Origin: Comamonas sp. GB3 AK4-5
Lineage (GTDB): Bacteria > Pseudomonadota > Gammaproteobacteria > Burkholderiales > Burkholderiaceae_C
Reading direction: 5' to 3'
NCBI RefSeq assembly: GCF_041320665.1
Contig: NZ_CP166730.1
Coordinates: 806,001 to 870,000, forward strand
Length of the DNA: 64,000 nucleotides
The notes below the pieces were generated by a model, which was not told the DNA's origin, searched no databases, and saw only the letters and a list, made by a program, of their open reading frames with translations. Numbering within the stretch: position 1 is the first letter of the stretch; each line of letters starts with the position of its first letter. Shown piece by piece: positions 16,804 through 24,647 of the stretch. Made by a program: the position numbers and the translations under genes.

Positions 16804-17460
16804 ATGTCAATATTGAAAATAATTCCTACCCCTAATGGACTGACAGCTGCACACCGGGTTGTTAAATCTGAATTATTCGGTACTACTTTGCGGCTGCAGG
16901 TGCATATGTACCCCAGTGCTGATAAATCCGAGGATGCGCATTTACTCTGGCAGGAGTATCCCGAGTTGCCGCTTTCGGTACTGGATATGCAGGAGCCCAC
17001 TGACTCGTTGGAACGCGCCCTCGTAGCCCGGGCTGGAGGAGTGTTTGCAGGTGGCACGGTTGTGTCGGCCGCTGCGGGCGACGATCTGGAAAACTCCCAG
17101 GCGCGCAAGTGGACGGAGATCAAGGCTGAGTGTGATGCGCTGGAGTCTGGTGGCTTCGACCTGGCCGGCGTGGGGCGCTTTGACAGCGACGCCGAGAGCC
17201 GTGCGCGCATCGTGGGCGCGGCCATGGCTGCAAAGATCGCGCGTGATGCTGGCCAGGCTTATGCAATTCGCTGGACCCTGGCGGACAACACCACGGTGGA
17301 GCTTGATGCTGATGGCGCGATTGATGTGGGCTTTGCGCTGCTGGCCCACACAGATGGTATCCACCAGCGCAGCCGCGTCCTCTATGCAGCAATCCAGGGT
17401 GCAGAAACCGCAGATGCCGTGGCGGCAATCCGCTGGGATGCCGAGTCCGTCAACACCTGA
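16804..17460 (+). CDS. DUF4376 protein, probable tail-tip assembly chaperone
   Basis: The 218-residue product has a variable N-terminal part and a C-terminal DUF4376 domain from about residue 98 (KWTEIKAECDALESGGFD onward). Such proteins sit next to phage tail fibre genes and are thought to assist fibre folding or assembly. The first ~100 bases are AT-rich, continuous with the AT-rich end of the J-like gene, while the DUF4376 half has the base composition of the host. The start is seven bases after the J stop. Confidence 0.75.
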   Translation: MSILKIIPTPNGLTAAHRVVKSELFGTTLRLQVHMYPSADKSEDAHLLWQEYPELPLSVLDMQEPTDSLERALVARAGGVFAGGTVVSAAAGDDLENSQARKWTEIKAECDALESGGFDLAGVGRFDSDAESRARIVGAAMAAKIARDAGQAYAIRWTLADNTTVELDADGAIDVGFALLAHTDGIHQRSRVLYAAIQGAETADAVAAIRWDAESVNT

Positions 17461-17483
17461 TCACCAAAAACCAAAGGATTCAT

Positions 17484-17708
17484 ATGAACAACGAAAACGA
17501 GAGCGCAATCAATTCCCGCTTGGCCGAAGTGCTGAATGCCAATGTGGGCAACAAGATCACGCCGGAGCTGTCCGCCGGCTTGCAGGGCACGCTGCAGCAG
17601 CTGATGAACACCATCGCATGCGAGGCCTATGAGGCTGGTGCAGCCTCTGTGCGCAAGACTGGGGATAGCGTGGTGGACGAGGTTATAGATGTGGAAACCA
17701 AGGACTGA
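17484..17708 (+). CDS. Small uncharacterised phage protein (74 aa)
   Basis: An acidic 74-residue product with a helical centre, no signal peptide and no membrane segment. It has a clear ATG after AAAGGATT and lies between the DUF4376 gene and the lysis cassette. I do not recognise it; by position it may be a lysis regulator or a further tail accessory protein. Confidence 0.7.
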   Translation: MNNENESAINSRLAEVLNANVGNKITPELSAGLQGTLQQLMNTIACEAYEAGAASVRKTGDSVVDEVIDVETKD

Positions 17709-17723
17709 TTTTTGACAAGTAAA

Positions 17724-17738
17724 GCCTCAGTCTGAGGC
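17724..17738 (+). promoter_or_regulatory. GC hairpin before the lysis cassette
   Basis: GCCTCAG-T-CTGAGGC is a perfect inverted repeat; a second one (CTCCC/GGGAG) follows just before the holin ribosome site. No U-tract follows, so it is more likely a processing or translation-timing element than a terminator. A TTGACA at 17712-17717 has no matching -10 box. Confidence 0.4.
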
Positions 17739-17789
17739 TCTGTATTTGAGAACGTCCTCCCAGGTTTTGTAGGGAGGAAGGGGAGGGGA

Positions 17790-18125
17790 ATGGACAACAA
17801 CTGGACAGATCAAATCTTGCCAAAGCTCCCCGGGCTGCTTGGGAGCGCTGGGGCATTGCTTTGGATTCAAGGGTCATGGCCGCGCAAGGTGGCGATGCTT
17901 GTGCTGGGCGTTGCAGCGAGCGCTTACGGAACAGTGGATTTTGTGGGGCTGACGGGGAGCAGCGAGGGGCTAGCGGGCTTTGTCGTCGGCCTGTTTTCGA
18001 TGACTGCGGCCGACTGGGCATTTCGTGCATGGGATCAGTTTGCGCTGAGTCCATTGCTCAACGAGTGGGTGCGCAAGCGCTTGGGCCTGGGGCCACAACA
18101 AAAAGATGGAGAGAGTGGGGCGTGA
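17790..18125 (+). CDS. Putative holin
   Basis: The 111-residue product has about three hydrophobic segments (residues ~15-30, 33-50 and 58-78) and a charged C-terminal tail (VRKRLG...QQKDGE), the size and topology of a class I holin. Holins form lesions in the inner membrane that release the endolysin at a set time. A strong GGAAGGGGAGGGG ribosome site precedes the ATG, and the stop overlaps the endolysin start. The family is not specifically recognised; the call rests on topology and context. Confidence 0.75.
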   Translation: MDNNWTDQILPKLPGLLGSAGALLWIQGSWPRKVAMLVLGVAASAYGTVDFVGLTGSSEGLAGFVVGLFSMTAADWAFRAWDQFALSPLLNEWVRKRLGLGPQQKDGESGA

Positions 18126-18658
18126 CACTGGACCAGATCATCAAGACCGGCATTGCGCCGGCCATGGCCCTGCTGCCAGCCAGCATGGACAGCCCGCGCG
18201 CCCGGGTCATGCTGCTGGCCATAGGCTTGCAAGAGAGCGGTTTTCAGCACCGCCGCCAGCTAGTGGGTAGCCCGCCGCGCCCGGCAGGCCCGGCCAAGAG
18301 CTATTGGCAAGCCGAGCAGGGTGGCGGCATGGTGCATGGCGTGCGCCTACATGTCTCCACCCGTGTCGCCGCAGCGCGGCTGTATGCGGCCCGTGGCGTG
18401 GCGGTAACCGATCGTGCAATCTGGGACGCCATCGAGCGAGACGATGCGCTGGCTGCAGGTCTGGCCCGGCTGCTGCTGTGGACCGACCCTAAGGTATTGC
18501 CCGCGCTTGAGGATGTGCATGGAGCGTTTGATCTTTACCTGCGGACATGGCGCCCTGGCGCTTGGGAGCGCGGGGGCACAAAAGAGCGTCAGGAGCTAAA
18601 GGTACGCTGGATACGCAACCACGACATGGCGAAGGCCACTACAGAGGTGTCAGCATGA
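18122..18658 (+). CDS. Endolysin, lysozyme-like muramidase or transglycosylase
   Basis: The 178-residue product contains LLAIGLQESGFQHRRQ, which fits a lysozyme-like active-site helix with its catalytic glutamate, followed by GPAKSYWQAEQGGG, typical of phage endolysins of this type. It would cleave glycan strands of peptidoglycan to release particles. The GTG start at 18122 overlaps the holin stop; the longer in-frame extension upstream runs antiregister over the holin and is rejected. No signal peptide, so it depends on the holin. Confidence 0.82.
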   Translation: MTLDQIIKTGIAPAMALLPASMDSPRARVMLLAIGLQESGFQHRRQLVGSPPRPAGPAKSYWQAEQGGGMVHGVRLHVSTRVAAARLYAARGVAVTDRAIWDAIERDDALAAGLARLLLWTDPKVLPALEDVHGAFDLYLRTWRPGAWERGGTKERQELKVRWIRNHDMAKATTEVSA

Positions 18659-19146
18659 CCGCACGCGGCAAAAGAATTCTGGCCGCCTTGGTGTTTGCAG
18701 GGGCCTTTGCAGCCGGCTGGATGGCCCAGGGCTGGCGGGCAGGTACGGCGCTGGCCCAGCTCGAGCAGCAGCACACCCAGGTGCTGGTAGCCCAGCATGC
18801 CCAGGCCCTGGTCGACTACCAACGCATGGAGGCAACAAAGAATGAAGCCATCAACGCAGCGCAGCAGCGCGCCGCACAAAACCGCGCTGCTGCTGACCGT
18901 GCTGCCGCTGCTGCTGGCAGCCTGCAGCGCGACATCGCCAGCGTGCCCGACCGCATCACAGCCGCTACCCGCGCCGCCGTCAATGCGTATGCCGCAACAG
19001 CAGGAGAGCTACTCGGCGCGTGCACAGCGGAATATCAGTGGCTGGCAGAACAAGCTGATGGACACGCAGCTGATGCGCGACTAATGCGCGAGGCATGGCC
19101 AACTGCCAGGCAGAATAAGCTGGTGACGGGCAGTCACCATCTATAA
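18655..19146 (+). CDS. Inner-membrane spanin, Rz-like
   Basis: The 163-residue product has one N-terminal membrane segment (ILAALVFAGAFAAGWMAQGW) and a long alanine/glutamine-rich helical periplasmic region, the Rz architecture. With its outer-membrane partner it fuses the two membranes in the last step of lysis. The ATG overlaps the endolysin stop (ATGA). A second lipoprotein frame lies inside this gene. Confidence 0.85.
   Translation: MTARGKRILAALVFAGAFAAGWMAQGWRAGTALAQLEQQHTQVLVAQHAQALVDYQRMEATKNEAINAAQQRAAQNRAAADRAAAAAGSLQRDIASVPDRITAATRAAVNAYAATAGELLGACTAEYQWLAEQADGHAADARLMREAWPTARQNKLVTGSHHL
18842..19084 (+). CDS. Outer-membrane spanin lipoprotein, Rz1-like, nested in the Rz gene
   Basis: In the +1 frame of the Rz gene an 80-residue product begins at ATG 18842. 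Its signal sequence KTALLLTVLPLLLAAC ends in a lipobox with the lipidated cysteine at residue 28, and the mature part is proline-rich (PACPTASQPLPAPP). This is the classical nested Rz1 arrangement. It ends well before the Rz stop. Confidence 0.85.
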   Translation: MKPSTQRSSAPHKTALLLTVLPLLLAACSATSPACPTASQPLPAPPSMRMPQQQESYSARAQRNISGWQNKLMDTQLMRD

Positions 19147-19147
19147 C

Positions 19148-19327
19148 GGAGCCCATGCGGTGGCAGCTTTGCAGTGGGCTCCTGGCTTGCCGCTTCTGAA
19201 CGCGCCAAGGTCGGGCTGAATCAGCTGCTGGGTTGAAGCGGTGCCGCCGCGTTTCTGCGGTATTGAATATGGGGCGGAATGTGGGGTGAGAATACCGCTA
19301 AAGCAGACTGTATATGCACAGCCTGCT
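19148..19327 (+). other. Spacer between tailocin locus and leuA, with inverted repeats
   Basis: GGAGCCCA (19148-19155) and TGGGCTCC (19175-19182) form an 8-bp stem soon after the Rz stop. Further on a weak AGCAG/CTGCT stem is followed by CTTTTTT (near 19300-19332), a possible end of the late transcript. No direct repeat of the left edge was found. Confidence 0.45.
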
Positions 19328-19332
19328 CTTTT

Positions 19333-21000
19333 TTAAGCCGCAGTTTGCGCAAACCGCGCTGCAGCGTTCAGCACCGCCAGCACCGAGGCGGTGACGATGT
19401 TGGCATGCCGGCCCACGCCAAAGCGTGAGCCGGGCACGCCGGGCAGGGCGGCTTCGACAATGGCCACGGCGCAGGCATCGGCGCCGGCTCCGGTGCTGCG
19501 CTCCTCATAGCTGTCTATGCGCAGCGGCTGGTTCAGTGCGGCCACGGTGGCGGCAATCGGGCCGCTGCCCGTGCCGCGCAGCGTGCGTGCGCTGGCGCTG
19601 TCGGCGCCCAGTTGCAACGCAATGCCCTGGCCCTGGGCGTCGTCAAACAGGCTGTGGCCCTGGTAGCGCAGCGCGGGATGCTGCTGATGGGCCTGCAAAT
19701 AAGTGGCCTCGAACAAGGCCCAGATCTGCTGGCTGGACAGCTCGGTCTCGCTGGCGTCGGCCAGGCGTTGCACGATGGCGCTGAACTCGATCTGCATGCG
19801 CCGGGGCAGGTGAATGCCCCAGTCCCGCTGCAGCAAAAACGCAATCCCGCCCTTGCCCGACTGGCTGTTGACGCGCACGATGCTGTCATAGGTGCGGCCC
19901 AGATCCTGGGGGTCTATGGGCAGATAGGGCACGCGCCACAGCGCGCCCGCTTGCTGGGCGGCAAAGCCCTTGGCAATCGCATCCTGGTGGGAGCCGGAGA
20001 ACGCGGTGAACACCAGGTCGCCCACATAGGGGTGGCGCGGGTGAATGGGTAGGGCGGTGCATTCCTCGGCAATGCGGGCCACGGCGGCGATGTCGGAAAA
20101 ATCCAGGCCTGGCGCAATGCCCTGGGTGTAGAGGTTGAGCGCCAGGGTCACCACATCCAGATTGCCGCTGCGCTCGCCATTGCCAAACAAGCAGCCCTCC
20201 ACGCGCTGGGCGCCGGCCAGCATGGCCTGCTCGGCACAGGCCACGCCGGTGCCACGGTCGTTGTGCGGGTGCACGGACAGCACAATGTGTTCGCGCCGTG
20301 CCAGGTTCCGGTCCATCCATTCGATCTGGTCGGCAAACACATTGGGTGTGCTCACCTCCACCGTGGTGGGCAGGTTGACGATCATGGGGCGCTCGGGCCC
20401 CGCATCCCAGGCCGCAATGGCCGCGTTGCACACGGCCAGCGACACCTCCAGCTCGGCCATGCAAAAGGTCTCGGGCGAGTACTGCAGCACCCACTGCGTC
20501 TCGGGGTGCTGGTCTGTCAGCCGTTTGAGCAGGCCCACATGCTGCTCCACCATGGCGATGATTTGCGGCACCTCCATGCCAAACACGATCTCGCGAAAGG
20601 CCGGGGCAATGGCGTTGTACAGGTGCACGATCACGCGGCGTGCGCCGGCCGCGCTGCGCACCGTGGTGGTGATCAGGTCTTCGCGCAGCTGGGTGATCAC
20701 CATGGGGGTGACGTCATCGGGGATCAGACCGTCATCAATCAGATGGCGAACGATGTCGAAATCGGTCTGCGAGGCCGAGGGGAAGCCGACCTCGATTTCC
20801 TTGAAGCCTATGCGCACCAGCTCGTGAAACAGCCGCAGCTTGCGCTCGCGGTTCATGGGCTCGAACAAAGCCTGGTTGCCGTCGCGCAAATCGGTAGACA
20901 GCCAGATGGGAGCCTGCGTCAGCTGGCGCGCAGGCCATTGGCGCTCCGGCAAGTTCACCACCGGATAGGCACGGTATTTTTGAGAAGGTTGAGTCAACAT
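19333..21000 (-). CDS. leuA: 2-isopropylmalate synthase
   Basis: The 555-residue enzyme condenses acetyl-CoA with 2-oxoisovalerate, the first committed step of leucine synthesis. The HMGL-like TIM barrel starts with STDLRDGNQALFEP, which holds the metal-binding aspartate; the histidines of VHPHNDRGTG complete the site. The C-terminal third is the leucine-sensing LeuA dimer domain. Length fits the long LeuA class of proteobacteria and actinobacteria. Start chosen at MLTQPSQ with GAGGTAG upstream; an ATG ten codons earlier lacks a ribosome site. The leader upstream has attenuation-like features. Confidence 0.95.
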   Translation of the reverse strand: MLTQPSQKYRAYPVVNLPERQWPARQLTQAPIWLSTDLRDGNQALFEPMNRERKLRLFHELVRIGFKEIEVGFPSASQTDFDIVRHLIDDGLIPDDVTPMVITQLREDLITTTVRSAAGARRVIVHLYNAIAPAFREIVFGMEVPQIIAMVEQHVGLLKRLTDQHPETQWVLQYSPETFCMAELEVSLAVCNAAIAAWDAGPERPMIVNLPTTVEVSTPNVFADQIEWMDRNLARREHIVLSVHPHNDRGTGVACAEQAMLAGAQRVEGCLFGNGERSGNLDVVTLALNLYTQGIAPGLDFSDIAAVARIAEECTALPIHPRHPYVGDLVFTAFSGSHQDAIAKGFAAQQAGALWRVPYLPIDPQDLGRTYDSIVRVNSQSGKGGIAFLLQRDWGIHLPRRMQIEFSAIVQRLADASETELSSQQIWALFEATYLQAHQQHPALRYQGHSLFDDAQGQGIALQLGADSASARTLRGTGSGPIAATVAALNQPLRIDSYEERSTGAGADACAVAIVEAALPGVPGSRFGVGRHANIVTASVLAVLNAAARFAQTAA

Positions 21001-21008
21001 CACTACCT

Positions 21009-21151
21009 CGTTACAGGGGAAACACAACACCTGGTTTCCCTGCGCGAAGCAGCTACGGTCGGGGCCTGGGGAAACCAGGATGGGACGGTGCGCACATGCG
21101 TGCGTACGGGCCCCGACACAGGGTCAGAGCGCGTAGGCCTAGGGAGTGCAT
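21009..21151 (-). promoter_or_regulatory. Structured leuA leader with candidate leader peptide
   Basis: In mRNA order four segments interleave: TCGGGGCC (A'), CCTGGTTTCCC (B'), GGCCCCGA (A'') and GGGAAACCAGG (B''). A'-A'' and B'-B'' are perfect but mutually exclusive pairs; the first six bases of B'' can also pair with TTTCCC just before the ribosome site. A 32-codon frame (21151 to 21053) spans the region and carries four leucines early, two as rare CTA. No clear U-tract follows, so control could be at translation. The peptide's ribosome site is poor. Confidence 0.5.
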
Positions 21152-21268
21152 GTGGAAAACGGTCACGGTAGCAAGCTGGGGTGCAAACAGAATGCAGCCA
21201 CTTTAGACTGCGGTCTTCTGGCTATCTATCAAAAATTGGCCATTCGTTTTATTGATTTGGACATGTGA

Positions 21269-22075
21269 ATGGGTTTTGCATCCCCCACGCGCGGCGGCCA
21301 TGCGCTGGATCTGCTGCAGGCCGAAAACTCCGCCCTGGCCGTGACCGGTGTGGTCCAGCGCTACCCCGCAGGCCATGTGGTGCCGGCGCACAGCCACCGG
21401 CGCGGGCATTTGCTCTATGCCATCGAGGGTGTGCTGCTGGTCGAAGCCGACAGCGGCCAATGGCTGGTGCCGCCCACGGCGGCGGTGTGGCTGCGCCCCG
21501 AGGTGATCCACCGCATCACCGCCACCGTACCGGTGTGCGTGCACGGCATTTTTATCGACCAGGCACTGGCTACAGCCCTGCCTGAGCAGGACTGTGTGCT
21601 GCACATCAGCCCGCTGGCGCGCGAGCTGATTGCCGTCCTGGTGCAGCTGCCCCACCAAGCTCCGCATTCGCCGCGTGACGCCCTGCTGGGCGCACTGCTG
21701 GTGGAAGAACTCAAGGCCGTGGCAGCCCTGCCTTTTTATTTGCCTTGGCCCGAAGATGCCCAGATGCGCCGGCTGTGCCAGGCCCTGGTGCAAGCACCGC
21801 AGGACCAGGCCAGCGCGGAGGACTGGGCCCAGCGCCTGGCCATGAGCAGCAAGACGCTGCAGCGCCGTTTTCTGAAAAGCACGGGCATGAACCTGGGCCA
21901 GTGGCGGCAAAAAATGCGCTTGATGGCCTCGGTGGAGTTGCTGTTGCAGGGCCGGCCCATTACCCAGGCAGCGCTGGAAAGCGGCTATGAAAGCCATAGC
22001 GCCTATTCGGTGGCGTTTAAAAAGCAGTTTGGGTGTTCGCCTTCGGAGTTTGTGGCGGTGGGGCGTGGGCGTTAG
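21269..22075 (+). CDS. AraC-family regulator with cupin sensor domain
   Basis: The 268-residue product has an N-terminal cupin (HSHRRGHLLYAIEGVLLVEA, residues ~40-110) and a C-terminal AraC DNA-binding domain with two helix-turn-helix motifs (around SSKTLQRRFLKSTG and SGYESHSAYSVAFKKQFG). It is divergent from leuA but shares no metabolic theme with it, so autoregulation or control of a distant gene is as likely. The ligand is unknown. Confidence 0.88.
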   Translation: MGFASPTRGGHALDLLQAENSALAVTGVVQRYPAGHVVPAHSHRRGHLLYAIEGVLLVEADSGQWLVPPTAAVWLRPEVIHRITATVPVCVHGIFIDQALATALPEQDCVLHISPLARELIAVLVQLPHQAPHSPRDALLGALLVEELKAVAALPFYLPWPEDAQMRRLCQALVQAPQDQASAEDWAQRLAMSSKTLQRRFLKSTGMNLGQWRQKMRLMASVELLLQGRPITQAALESGYESHSAYSVAFKKQFGCSPSEFVAVGRGR

Positions 22076-22141
22076 AGCATCTGTCTTGCGCTTGCATACC
22101 CGCTTGGCCGTGATCAGAAGGCTGTCATTGCCTGGGTATTT

Positions 22142-22168
22142 CATTAAATATACACTGTATGTTTAATG
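22142..22168 (+). promoter_or_regulatory. 27-bp near-perfect palindrome, TetR operator
   Basis: The arms CATTAAA-ATACA and TGTAT-TTTAATG mirror each other around the centre at 22155; only one pair of symmetric positions and the central base break perfect symmetry. It ends at the ribosome site of the DHFR-like gene, whose operon encodes a TetR regulator. Confidence 0.8.
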
Positions 22169-22179
22169 AGGAGGGGTTT

Positions 22180-22716
22180 ATGGCGACTGCACATGTATTC
22201 ATCGCGACCAGCCTGGACGGCTTTATCGCGCGACCCGATGGCAGCCTGGATTGGCTGCTGCAGCGTGACCATGCCGGCGAGGACCATGGCTACACGGATT
22301 TCATGGCCGACAAGGACGCCATCGTGATGGGGCACGGCACCTACACCACCGTCGCGGATATGAAGCCCTGGCCCTATGATCGCCCGGCCTATGTGTTGAC
22401 CAAGACCTTGGCCGGCACGCCTGTGCCCGAAAGCCAGCAAGGCAAGGTCTTTTTCCTGGATCTGACGCCCCAGGAGTTGCTGGCCAAGCTGGCGCGTGAG
22501 CAGGTGCAAAAGGTCTATGTGGATGGCGGGAAATTGGTGCAGTCCTTTTTGCGGGAAGGGCTGGTCCAGGACATGGTCATCACCACGGTGCCCGTGCTGA
22601 TTGGGGCCGGCAGGCCTTTGTTTGGCGCGCTGGCCAAGGATATTGATCTGGAGCTTGTGTCCAGCCAGCGCTTTCCTTCCGGCATGGTGCAATGCAAATA
22701 CCGCGTGCTCCCATGA
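22180..22716 (+). CDS. DHFR/RibD-C-like reductase family protein
   Basis: The 178-residue product belongs to the RibD C-terminal/dihydrofolate-reductase-like fold (FIATSLDGFIARPDGSLDWL at the start, MGHGTYTTV, then KVYVDGGKLVQSFL and PVLIGAGRPLFG near the end). Members bind NADPH; the substrate of this group is mostly unknown. The ATG at 22180 has GAGGAGG at good distance; the earlier ATG at 22159 lies inside the operator palindrome. It overlaps the TetR gene by an ATGA. Confidence 0.85.
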   Translation: MATAHVFIATSLDGFIARPDGSLDWLLQRDHAGEDHGYTDFMADKDAIVMGHGTYTTVADMKPWPYDRPAYVLTKTLAGTPVPESQQGKVFFLDLTPQELLAKLAREQVQKVYVDGGKLVQSFLREGLVQDMVITTVPVLIGAGRPLFGALAKDIDLELVSSQRFPSGMVQCKYRVLP

Positions 22717-23282
22717 GCCGCCCGCGCGGACGCCCTGCCAAAGGTGAAGGTCTGTCCAAAGACGACATTCTTTCTGCAGCGCTTGCACTGCTGGATGAGG
22801 GCGGCGGCACAGGACTGACGATGCGCGCGCTTGCCGCGAGCCTGGGCATTACGCCGATGAGCCTCTACCACCATGTGGCGGATCACGCCGCACTGCTGCG
22901 CGCATTGGCAGACAAGGTGTATGGCGGGGTGCGGGAAGAGAGCGCATGTGGCGCAGACCCGGTTTGCGCCATCCGGCAGCTTTTGCAGCGCTATTACGCG
23001 GTCGTCACACAGCACCCCCAGTTGACGCTGGCCATCTTCTCCGAACCACAAGCCTTTGCCGGGGTGAACCAGGAGATCACAGACCAGCTGACGTCATGGC
23101 TGGCGGCCTTGACCTCCGACGCTGCGCTGTGGCGGGACATCCTGATTGACCATGCCCATGGCTGTGGTCTTGCACGGGTTGCGGTTGCCGCCGACCCGGC
23201 GCAGGCAGCGCTTTTGCAGGCGCGGTATCTGCAAGCGCTGGATTGCTTGCTGGCGCAAATCGGAAGCGGCGGCAGCCGCTAG
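22713..23282 (+). CDS. TetR-family repressor of its own operon
   Basis: The 189-residue product has a TetR N-terminal helix-turn-helix (LTMRALAASLGITPMSLYHH) and a helical C-terminal ligand domain of the TetR_C type. It is translationally coupled to the DHFR-like gene and most likely binds the palindrome at 22142-22168 to repress both. The inducer is not apparent. Confidence 0.88.
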   Translation: MSRPRGRPAKGEGLSKDDILSAALALLDEGGGTGLTMRALAASLGITPMSLYHHVADHAALLRALADKVYGGVREESACGADPVCAIRQLLQRYYAVVTQHPQLTLAIFSEPQAFAGVNQEITDQLTSWLAALTSDAALWRDILIDHAHGCGLARVAVAADPAQAALLQARYLQALDCLLAQIGSGGSR

Positions 23283-23300
23283 CCTGTGTGCGCCTGCCGT

Positions 23301-23346
23301 AAAAAATAATGCCCTGAACTGCCTTTCAGGCTGGCAGCAAGGGCAT
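23301..23346 (-). terminator. Terminator downstream of creA
   Basis: ATGCCCT and AGGGCAT enclose a second small GGCAG-type stem. Read on the minus strand the structure is followed by ATTATTTTTT, so it terminates creA. The convergent TetR transcript meets T-rich sequence about 10 bases after the stem. Confidence 0.65.
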
Positions 23347-23360
23347 GTCGTGCTCTGTTT

Positions 23361-23873
23361 TTATTTTTTCACCGGAATCGGCGTGCTGTGCGGCACGGCC
23401 ACGGCGGTCACGCTGTTTTGTGGCGAGCCCTCGATCACGCGGTCGGAATAGGTCATATAGACCAGGGTGTTGCGCTTGGCGTCCACCATGCGCACCACGC
23501 GCAGGCGCTTGAACAGCAGCGAGGTGCGCTCGGTGAACACCTCTTCCTGCTGCTTGAGTGGCTGCGGAATCTGAACCGGGCCGGTGGCCTGGCAGACGAT
23601 GGAGGCTTCGGAGCGGTCTTCGGCCAGGCCCAGCCCGCCCTTGATGCCCCCGGTCTTGGCGCGCGAGACATAGCAGGTCACGCCGGCCACCTTGGGGTCG
23701 TCGTAGGCGTCGACCACGATTTTGTGGTCCGGGCCAATGAATTTGAACACCGTGTCCACGGAGCCGATTTGCTCGGACTCCGCCGCATGGGCGGCGGGCG
23801 CTTGCAGGGCGAGGGCAGCCAGCGTGGCCAGCAGCAGGGCGGACAAAGTAGGGCGCGGGGCAGAGGTATGCAT
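23361..23873 (-). CDS. creA: CreA family periplasmic protein
   Basis: The 170-residue product has a signal peptide ([18 protein letters not shown]) and the CreA domain, including [17 protein letters not shown] and [17 protein letters not shown]. CreA is a small conserved protein of unknown function named after the E. coli creABCD locus; no creBCD genes are nearby. The ATG at 23873 was chosen because the signal peptide starts there. Confidence 0.88.
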   Translation of the reverse strand: MHTSAPRPTLSALLLATLAALALQAPAAHAAESEQIGSVDTVFKFIGPDHKIVVDAYDDPKVAGVTCYVSRAKTGGIKGGLGLAEDRSEASIVCQATGPVQIPQPLKQQEEVFTERTSLLFKRLRVVRMVDAKRNTLVYMTYSDRVIEGSPQNSVTAVAVPHSTPIPVKK

Positions 23874-23964
23874 GGCTGCCAAGCATACGCGGGCTGAGTG
23901 GACTTGTGCCGGCTGCGGATGCTGTCGCGATGCGACAATTTGGCGACTTTCGCAGGACACGGCT

Positions 23965-24588
23965 ATGCACTATCAGGCGTCGCTTTTGCTGATGGCGGGC
24001 ATTTACCTGGCCGTGCTGGTCAGCCCCGGCCCGAATTTTTTCATCCTCAGTCAAATGGCCCTGGACGGCCATGGCCACTCCGCACGCTATGTGGTGCAGG
24101 GGCTGACCAGCAGTGGCCTGGCTTGGGCGCTGTTGTCGATTGCGGGGGTAGCGGCGTTGCTGGCCCAGCATCCGCAACTGGCCATGGCGCTGCGCTGGCT
24201 GGGCGCGGCGTATCTGGTCTGGTATGGCGTCAAGCTGCTGCGCGCGGCTTGGCGGGGGTGTACACATGCGCAGAGCCTGTCCCAAGCGCCACGGTCACGC
24301 GGGGCCGCGTTTCGCATGGGCTGGTTCACCGGGATGACCAACCCCAAGGGCGCAGCCTTCTGGACCAGCGCCTTTGCGGCGAGTTTTCCGGCGCAAGCTC
24401 CGACCTGGTTTTATGGCATTACGCTGCTGCTGGTGGCCGTGATGTCCCTGAGCTGGCACCTGGGCATCACCCAGGTCTTTGGCATCCCCGCTTTGCGCAG
24501 TGGCTATCTGCGGATGGAGCGGGCCATCAGTGGCCTGTCCGGCGCTGCACTGGTCTTGCTGGGGGCGCAGCGCGCGGTCTCCCGCTAA
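23965..24588 (+). CDS. LysE/RhtB-family amino-acid exporter
   Basis: The 207-residue product has six hydrophobic segments and the family motif [11 protein letters not shown] near the N-terminus, plus [15 protein letters not shown] in the middle. LysE/RhtB proteins export amino acids or related metabolites by proton exchange. The start at 23965 follows AGGACACGG; a longer frame upstream runs antisense to creA and is rejected. It is divergent from creA with about 90 bases between. Confidence 0.88.
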   Translation: MHYQASLLLMAGIYLAVLVSPGPNFFILSQMALDGHGHSARYVVQGLTSSGLAWALLSIAGVAALLAQHPQLAMALRWLGAAYLVWYGVKLLRAAWRGCTHAQSLSQAPRSRGAAFRMGWFTGMTNPKGAAFWTSAFAASFPAQAPTWFYGITLLLVAVMSLSWHLGITQVFGIPALRSGYLRMERAISGLSGAALVLLGAQRAVSR

Positions 24589-24620
24589 GAACGTGAACAC
24601 GCTCTAAGGTGACAGAGGCC
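24589..24620 (+). repeat. Short inverted motif resembling the ends of the 46.5-kb element
   Basis: Directly after the exporter stop, AAGAACGTG and ACACGCTCT form an 8-bp stem with one mismatch. The following GACAGAGGCCT recalls the terminal words AACAGAGGCCTAAGAACGTG of the element at 46496-46803, but in a different order. It may be a remnant of such an element or a chance match. Confidence 0.3.
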
Positions 24621-24647
24621 TCAGGCTGCGGGTAATGGTTTTCAGGC

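Larger units (their letters stand above)
2630..19146 (+). mobile_element. Headless phage-tail locus: candidate F-type tailocin
   Basis: The locus runs from the repressor at 2630 to the end of the Rz gene. It contains only regulatory, tail and lysis genes, in the order of a lambda-like siphovirus late region. Every gene in the stretch is accounted for, and none is an integrase, replication protein, terminase, portal, protease or capsid gene. No direct-repeat attachment sites were found at the edges. This matches the organisation of Pseudomonas F-pyocins (non-contractile flexible tails used as bacteriocins). A degraded prophage is the alternative, but every remaining gene looks intact. Confidence 0.8.

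Noticed and set aside
17712..17740. TTGACA before the lysis cassette as an independent promoter
   Set aside because: The -10 position at 16-18 bases holds GAGGCT-like sequence; the cassette is better explained by the late transcript.
19309..19322. CTGTATATGCACAG, resembling an SOS box after the tailocin locus
   Set aside because: The spacing between CTGT and ACAG is two bases short of a LexA site, and it lies at the wrong end of the locus to control the repressor or late promoter.
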